Shown piece by piece: positions 59,253 through 64,000 of a stretch of DNA of 64,000 nucleotides. The notes beneath the pieces were generated by a model. The model was not told the DNA's origin and searched no databases. It worked only from the letters and a program-made list of their open reading frames with translations. Position 1 is the first letter of the stretch, and every line of letters starts with the position of its first letter. Origin of the DNA: Paraflavisolibacter caeni (lineage in GTDB: Bacteria > Bacteroidota > Bacteroidia > Chitinophagales > Chitinophagaceae); contig NZ_JAOTIF010000002.1 in assembly GCF_025628885.1 (NCBI RefSeq), positions 1 through 64,000 on the forward strand, read 5' to 3'. The position numbers and the translations under genes are program-made.

Positions 59253-60581
59253 ATGAACATGAAATATGGAAAACTCCTGCTGCTTGTTTGTATACTCTCT
59301 GTGATATTTTCTTCGTGCTATAAGAAAGACATTCAATTCGGTACAGACTTGGGCGAAACCTATACAAACCTTCTTCAAATCGATACGGTAGGTGTGGAAA
59401 TGTCAACCGTGCTGCTGGATTCATTTGAAACAACCGCACCTTCATCATTCCTGCTGGGTAGGTACAAAGACGAAGTTTTTGGTGTAGTGGCTGCCAGGCC
59501 TTTTTTTCAAATTGGACTTCCATCAGATGTAACCATGGAAACCGGCGCAGTATATGATTCACTAGTCTTCTTTTGCAAGACCAATCAATATTATTATGGC
59601 GACACGACCCAAAGCATGACCATATCTGTAAATGAATTGTCAGAAAACCTGGAGTATTCTTACTCGGATGAGTTTTACAATACAACCAGCATAGCTCAAA
59701 AGCCAGTGCCTTTAGGTACAAAAACACTGAACGTAAGGCCGGTGAAAGACACCATGATTACCATAAGGCTGAATGATGCTAAAGGCCTGGAACTATTCAA
59801 TAAACTGGTGCAAAAGAGTGATGAAATACAAAGTTCAGATGCTTTCATAGCCTATTTTAAAGGTATTGCACTTGGATTGGGCTCAAATGATAACGCTGTG
59901 ATCTACGGCCTGAAAACTGCAACAGATGCTATAGCCATCAGGCTATATTATCATACCACCACACCCTACCAGGAAGAACACTACAAGGATTTTACATTCC
60001 TGTCTAATAACAAGTTTTTCAATCAGGTGCTTACCGATCGCTCCAACACATTGTTGGGAGGTAATGACTTGAAATTCATCGAGATACCGGCTTCTAAAAC
60101 CAATAATTTGGCTTTTTCACAAACATCCACAGGTACTTTATTGAAGATGACTTTCCCAACGTTAAGAGAGTTACTGAAGATAAGTTCCAATGTTCAATTA
60201 TTAAATGCAAGTATTGTGCTTCGCGTAGCCGAAGGCTCTTATAATACAGGCACAAGAAATCTTCCCGATTCCTTTTACTTGGCTCAAACAGATGGAAGCA
60301 ATGCAATAGGTAGTTATGTGATCGATGCCAGTGGTACCAGTATTTTATATGCGGCACCGCAAATGGACCATATATACAACACCAATGCAACTTATACTTT
60401 CGACGTTACTGCTTACATCAAAAAAATCTTATCTACCCCTGGTAGTAGTGATAAAGGATTTTTCCTTTTGGAAAACAGTCCGAAAGAAGGTGCCCAGGTG
60501 AATAGGGCAATTATAAATGCAGCCAGAAATGGTAGTACAAGCTCACAGTTGATTCTTTCTGTTCTAACCGTAAAAAACTAA
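59253..60581 (+). CDS. DUF4270 lipoprotein
   Basis: 442 residues from ATG 59253 (ATG 59259 is also possible; a TTG at 59223 is unlikely). The lipobox is FSSC. The start of the mature part, KKDIQFGTDLGETYTNLLQIDTVGVEMSTVLLDS, followed by SSFLLGRYKDEVFGVVAAR, is the usual DUF4270 signature. A beta-rich body and a closing VTAYIKKILS with GFFLLENSPK follow. Function unknown but nearly universal in Bacteroidota. The outer-membrane protein gene starts 5 bp after the stop, so they form an operon. Confidence 0.9.
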   Translation: MNMKYGKLLLLVCILSVIFSSCYKKDIQFGTDLGETYTNLLQIDTVGVEMSTVLLDSFETTAPSSFLLGRYKDEVFGVVAARPFFQIGLPSDVTMETGAVYDSLVFFCKTNQYYYGDTTQSMTISVNELSENLEYSYSDEFYNTTSIAQKPVPLGTKTLNVRPVKDTMITIRLNDAKGLELFNKLVQKSDEIQSSDAFIAYFKGIALGLGSNDNAVIYGLKTATDAIAIRLYYHTTTPYQEEHYKDFTFLSNNKFFNQVLTDRSNTLLGGNDLKFIEIPASKTNNLAFSQTSTGTLLKMTFPTLRELLKISSNVQLLNASIVLRVAEGSYNTGTRNLPDSFYLAQTDGSNAIGSYVIDASGTSILYAAPQMDHIYNTNATYTFDVTAYIKKILSTPGSSDKGFFLLENSPKEGAQVNRAIINAARNGSTSSQLILSVLTVKN

Positions 60582-60585
60582 ATTG

Positions 60586-61848
60586 ATGAAATTTGTCCCT
60601 TATTTTACATATACCGCCATTGCTGCCATTTTACTATTGAATAGTTCCCAATCTCTGGCCCAGAGCATGAGCACACCTTATTCCGTATACGGTGTTGGAG
60701 ACATCGACCCTCGCACGTATAACCACAACATCGGTATGGGATCCACAGGATTGGCACTGAAAACTACCTTGTTCTCATCTGGAAACAACCCAGCTTCGGT
60801 CGCAGGCATGCAGCGTAGCTTCTTTATGTTGGAAACCAATGGAACTTTTAAATCTGTCGGCTACAGCGGTAAGGCGATCACAAATGATAATAAATCCAAC
60901 AGCGACTTTACCATCAAGAAACTTTCCCTTTCTACAAAGCTGAATTCAGTTTGGGCTAGTGGTATTGGATTTAAACAATACAGCAGCGTAAACTATCAGT
61001 TTCAGACTACAAAACCTATAGAGGGCTCTGAGCAGAACTATCTGATACAATACAGTGGCGACGGGGGACTGAATAGCTATTATTGGAACAATGCTTTTGC
61101 CTTAGGCAAAAATCTTTCATTGGGTGTTACTTCTTCCTTTCTGTCTGGCTCTGTTAACCAGACAGAAACCATTACAGAATCTTCCGGCAACGTGGTCCAA
61201 AGCCTTCGAAAAGATTACTACAAACAGTTTCACTTCGACTATGGTTTGATATATACAGCCGCTATTAGTAAAAAGTGGAACCTGGCATTGGGAGGTCGCT
61301 TTGCGCAACAAACAAAACTGAATAAAGAACGTTCTCTTACTGTGATTGCTAACAGCGATTCCCTGATCAGCCAGGATGTGATTCAAACCAGTAGCTTTTC
61401 ATTGCCGCAATCTTATGGCGCTGGGATCGCCTTCTATAACAAAACTGGCACCACCACCTTCGCAGCTGACTATAGTCATGACAATTGGACTTCACTGAAT
61501 TATAAAGGCTCCGGGTGGAAACTGGTAAACAGTGACAGGTTCTCTGTCGGTGCTGAATTTGCTTCATTTAAACAAACCTTGAACAAAACAGCTCAGAAAA
61601 GATCATTTCAACTGGGTGCATTCATCAACAATTCTTACCTCCAGGTTAAAAACTACCAGATCAACGATTACGGTATTACAGCTGGCCTTACTCGTTCATT
61701 GAACAATGGCCTGCTCTATACCATCGGCGCAGAAGCTGGGACAAGAGGTACAATAAACTCAAACCTTATTAAAGAAAATTATGTCCAACTCTCACTGACT
61801 CTTTCCTTTAGAGATTATTTATTCAGCAAAGGAAGAAAGTATGATTAA
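60586..61848 (+). CDS. Outer-membrane beta-barrel-like protein
   Basis: 420 residues from ATG 60586. Signal peptide about 1-25 (ending SLAQ). The conserved start STPYSVYGVGDIDPRTYNHNIGMGSTGLALKT resembles the hook of FadL/OmpP1-like proteins found beside DUF4270 genes. It continues with alternating strands and an aromatic terminal strand (YVQLSLTLSFRDYLF). It probably forms an outer-membrane barrel that works with the DUF4270 lipoprotein. Substrate unknown. Confidence 0.83.
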   Translation: MKFVPYFTYTAIAAILLLNSSQSLAQSMSTPYSVYGVGDIDPRTYNHNIGMGSTGLALKTTLFSSGNNPASVAGMQRSFFMLETNGTFKSVGYSGKAITNDNKSNSDFTIKKLSLSTKLNSVWASGIGFKQYSSVNYQFQTTKPIEGSEQNYLIQYSGDGGLNSYYWNNAFALGKNLSLGVTSSFLSGSVNQTETITESSGNVVQSLRKDYYKQFHFDYGLIYTAAISKKWNLALGGRFAQQTKLNKERSLTVIANSDSLISQDVIQTSSFSLPQSYGAGIAFYNKTGTTTFAADYSHDNWTSLNYKGSGWKLVNSDRFSVGAEFASFKQTLNKTAQKRSFQLGAFINNSYLQVKNYQINDYGITAGLTRSLNNGLLYTIGAEAGTRGTINSNLIKENYVQLSLTLSFRDYLFSKGRKYD

Positions 61849-62231
61849 ATCAGGACAACTACAGCGTATGGGCCAACATGGATCCTCAAATGAAAAAAGA
61901 ATACAAAGGTACCGACGGAACCGTAGGTTTCGTTTCTGCCTGGGATAGTGAAAAAAGTGATGTTGGTAAAGGCGAGCAGGAAATAAAGAAAATTACAGAA
62001 GGTGAAAGAATTGACTTTGAACTGCGATTTATCAAACCTTTCGAATCTACCGAACCTGCCTATATGATCACAGAGCCGGTTTCTGATAGCCAGACGAAAG
62101 TAAAATGGGGATTTAGCGGCGAAATGAAATACCCTATGAACCTCATGCTTCTTTGTATGAACATGGAAGAAATGGTGGGTAAAGACCTGGAAACTGGTTT
62201 GAATAACTTAAAAAATACATTAGAGAAATAA
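61845..62231 (+). pseudogene. SRPBCC-family protein lacking its N-terminal third
   Basis: The frame opens after a TGA (61842-61844) that overlaps the previous gene's stop; its first ATG is at 61878. Family-type sequence begins already upstream of that ATG (NYSVWANMDPQMKKEYKG) and continues to the normal end (GEQEIKKITEGERIDFEL, NLMLLCMNMEEMVGKDLE). Typical members are about 170-180 residues and have roughly 45 residues before this point, which are missing. Expression as a 117-residue protein by coupling is possible, but the fold would lack its first helix and strands. Confidence 0.6.
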
Positions 62232-62251
62232 TTCAAACAGCAAGCGAAACT

Positions 62252-62285
62252 AAAAAGAGACCGCGTTTTAAGACGGTCTCTTTTT
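62252..62285 (+). terminator. Rho-independent terminator
   Basis: AAAAAGAGACCG / CGGTCTCTTTTT with a 10-nt loop; ends the DUF4270-outer membrane-SRPBCC unit. Confidence 0.92.
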
Positions 62286-62424
62286 CATTTAATAGGCTCT
62301 GGGCGCACTTGTTTCATCGCTTCGGGTGGTAAAAATAGCATCAGTATTGGTCAATTTAATAGCAATATTCCTGCTATTTGAATAGGACCTTTATGCCATT
62401 ATTTATTAAACAAGATCGATCAGC

Positions 62425-64000
62425 ATGTTGTCTATTCTCAATGCTTCCCGAAGGCTTATCCTGATATTAGCGGTTGGTTGTAGCCTCCCAGCCATGGCGC
62501 AATTGAATTTACAAACTAAATTCATGAGTGTCAGCATCAACAACAAAGGATTTGTAACATCCATTAAAGACAAACGTACCAATAAGGAATATAGTCCTTC
62601 TGGGCGCGCTTCTGCTTTGTTGAGCATGCATGCCAATAAAAAAATCCTGTTGCCTCAATCGGCCCGGTTTAGCCAAACAAAACAGCAAATAGAATTATCT
62701 TATCTCAATGGTGCCAAAGCAGTGGTCAAAGTGCAGCTGAAAGACCAATACCTACGCCTGCAGTTGGAATCGCTGACCAACAGGGGTGATATTGACAATA
62801 TTGTATGGGGACCAATAAATACAACCATTTCACAGACAATTGGAGATATTATCGGTGTTGTGCGTGATGGAAAATTTGCTTTCGGTATGATGGCATTGAA
62901 CGATATTACAATTTCAGGTCCTCCTACTGAAAGTGATTTGGCAGAAATGTATTATTACATTCATAGTCCCGATCCTGTTAAATATCCCATCGATCCTAAA
63001 TACAAGGAGGGCCAGCGATTTGGGATTGGCGGAGATGGCCATAGTGATGTGGCCTTTTATTCGCATCCTGAAGAATATTTTAGAATGAATGGCGGCAACG
63101 GTGCAATATTAGAACCTGCATTCGGGTCTTCTGTATCCATGCATGCCCGTGATAGGCGAAAACCATATACTTATTTATATTCGCTCCTTCCCGATTTCCC
63201 AAATGACGGCCATCCTCGTCATCAGGTTTCCGACACCATGGATGTGGATGTAGTGGGTTCTGCCATTGCACTTTATGGCTGCCCTGATGAGAAAGGCTTG
63301 CAGGTTATAGAAGATATTGTGCTGACAGAAGGTCTGCCCCATCCAACCATTGACGGAAAATGGATAAAAGATCCTGCGGCCTATAAGCCAGATATGGCTT
63401 GGTCAGGTGTACATGATAGCACCATCAGTTATGCCAGTCAATTAGGATTGAAAGCTATACAGGATGAAGGGCTGGGTGAATATTATGCAAATCCTGCTGA
63501 TCGATGGGGCGGTAAAAGGATCAATTTTTCCAACAACAGGTTCCAGTCGATAAAGGAATTTACTGACCAAACCAATAATCATGGGATTCGTTATGGATTG
63601 CATACGCTTTGCGAGTTTATTCAGCCGCACAGCAGCGATGTGCATCCTGTTCCCAATGATGGGTTGCAAACTGTTTTGCGTACCAGGATCACCAATAATA
63701 TAGCTCCAACAGATACCATCATAACTGTTGCCGATACTTCCTTCCTGAATGAAAAAGGTACCTGGCACAAAAACGGGACCAATGTGTTGAAAATTGGTAA
63801 AGAGTTGCTTACCTACGATGGGGTAACCACTTCCAGGCCTTATACATTGTTGCATGTAAAGCGTGGGCAGTATAAAACACAGGCATTGTCTCATCAGGCA
63901 GGCGATGTGATGGGAAAATTGCAGATAAACTGCTATAATGGTTTTGTCCCCGATATGAAGCTGCAACTGGAATATGCCGACTTCTATGCAAAGTTGTTGG
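62425..64000 (+). CDS. Secreted protein, possibly a glycoside hydrolase; 3' end outside the window
   Basis: 525 codons are visible from ATG 62425 (an in-frame TAA lies 15 nt before it) and stay open to the window edge. Signal peptide MLSILNASRRLILILAVGCS ... AMAQ. The N-terminal part (about 28-130) is strand-rich (MSVSINNKGFVTSIKDKRTN, the start of many sugar-enzyme beta-sandwich domains). From about 305 it reads like an (alpha/beta) barrel: YASQLGLKAIQDEGLGEY, WGGKRINFSNNRFQSIKEFT, GIRYGLHTLCEFIQP. This is typical of alpha-galactosidase-like barrels, but I cannot name the family. A binding-type insert (TIITVADTSFLNEKGTWH) follows. The missing end prevents a firm call. Confidence 0.7.
   Translation, partial: MLSILNASRRLILILAVGCSLPAMAQLNLQTKFMSVSINNKGFVTSIKDKRTNKEYSPSGRASALLSMHANKKILLPQSARFSQTKQQIELSYLNGAKAVVKVQLKDQYLRLQLESLTNRGDIDNIVWGPINTTISQTIGDIIGVVRDGKFAFGMMALNDITISGPPTESDLAEMYYYIHSPDPVKYPIDPKYKEGQRFGIGGDGHSDVAFYSHPEEYFRMNGGNGAILEPAFGSSVSMHARDRRKPYTYLYSLLPDFPNDGHPRHQVSDTMDVDVVGSAIALYGCPDEKGLQVIEDIVLTEGLPHPTIDGKWIKDPAAYKPDMAWSGVHDSTISYASQLGLKAIQDEGLGEYYANPADRWGGKRINFSNNRFQSIKEFTDQTNNHGIRYGLHTLCEFIQPHSSDVHPVPNDGLQTVLRTRITNNIAPTDTIITVADTSFLNEKGTWHKNGTNVLKIGKELLTYDGVTTSRPYTLLHVKRGQYKTQALSHQAGDVMGKLQINCYNGFVPDMKLQLEYADFYAKLL

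Noticed and set aside
1-64000. tRNA, rRNA, CRISPR arrays, insertion sequences, prophage
   Set aside because: No cloverleaf, repeat-spacer series, transposase or phage structural gene was recognised while reading the window; a dedicated search was not possible.

Overview
The window looks like the chromosome of a Bacteroidota bacterium, most likely of the Chitinophagaceae / Sphingobacteriia type. The signs are SusC/SusD pairs, several TonB-dependent receptors, type IX secretion cargo (type A and type B sorting domains), a PorP/SprF protein, DUF4270 and DUF1573 proteins, LytS/LytTR two-component pairs, many lipoproteins, and few Shine-Dalgarno sequences. No rRNA, tRNA, CRISPR array, transposase or prophage gene was recognised.

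Layout. 1-8.2 kb: a secreted duplicated beta protein, a YCII-like gene remnant, a DUF2892-SRPBCC protein, a PLP aminotransferase, two DUF1573 proteins and a fused 2-oxoacid dehydrogenase E1. 8.4-14.2 kb: an OprO/P-type porin, then a TonB receptor with its lipoprotein. 14.3-17.1 kb: a GH95-type glycosidase and a PNPOx-like protein. 17.2-20.3 kb: an AT-rich run of small minus-strand genes (DUF3997, DUF1877, DUF3592, unknowns) separated by similar intergenic elements that resemble gene cassettes. 20.4-22.9 kb: a small basic protein and a PMT-family glycosyltransferase. 23.1-31.1 kb: SusC, SusD, a DUF5689 lipoprotein and a Tat-exported calcineurin phosphoesterase. 31.2-37.9 kb: small unknowns, a FecA-like receptor, a YncE/alkaline-phosphatase fusion and a RelA/SpoT-type HD protein. 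38-44.8 kb: a frameshifted di-haem peroxidase and a PhoX-like lipoprotein (both minus), divergent from a tight metallophosphoesterase / glycosyltransferase / GH1 operon. 44.8-50 kb: an intradiol dioxygenase, a LytS/LytTR pair, a PepSY-like lipoprotein, a small structured RNA candidate and a DUF6515-like protein. 50.4-56 kb: an M43 protease with a T9SS type A tail, a type B cargo protein and PorP/SprF. 56-62.2 kb: a kelch lipoprotein with a second LytS/LytTR pair, DUF4270, an outer-membrane protein and a truncated SRPBCC gene. 62.4-64 kb: a secreted protein cut by the window edge.

The main result is regulatory. Four promoter regions carry direct repeats of a TTAAC/GTAAC-like pentamer at an 11-bp period. 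In each one a sequence resembling the Bacteroidota -7 element (TAnnTTTG) starts exactly 10 bp after the last repeat. They precede the 9.9-kb TonB receptor, the SusCD-phosphoesterase operon, the PhoX-like/peroxidase genes, and the metallophosphoesterase-glycosyltransferase-GH1 operon. This is the architecture of PhoB/PhoP boxes, and the genes fit phosphate starvation: outer-membrane import, phosphatases and, for the last operon, probable replacement of phospholipid by glycolipid. Pho control and glycolipid synthesis are inferences from sequence and context.
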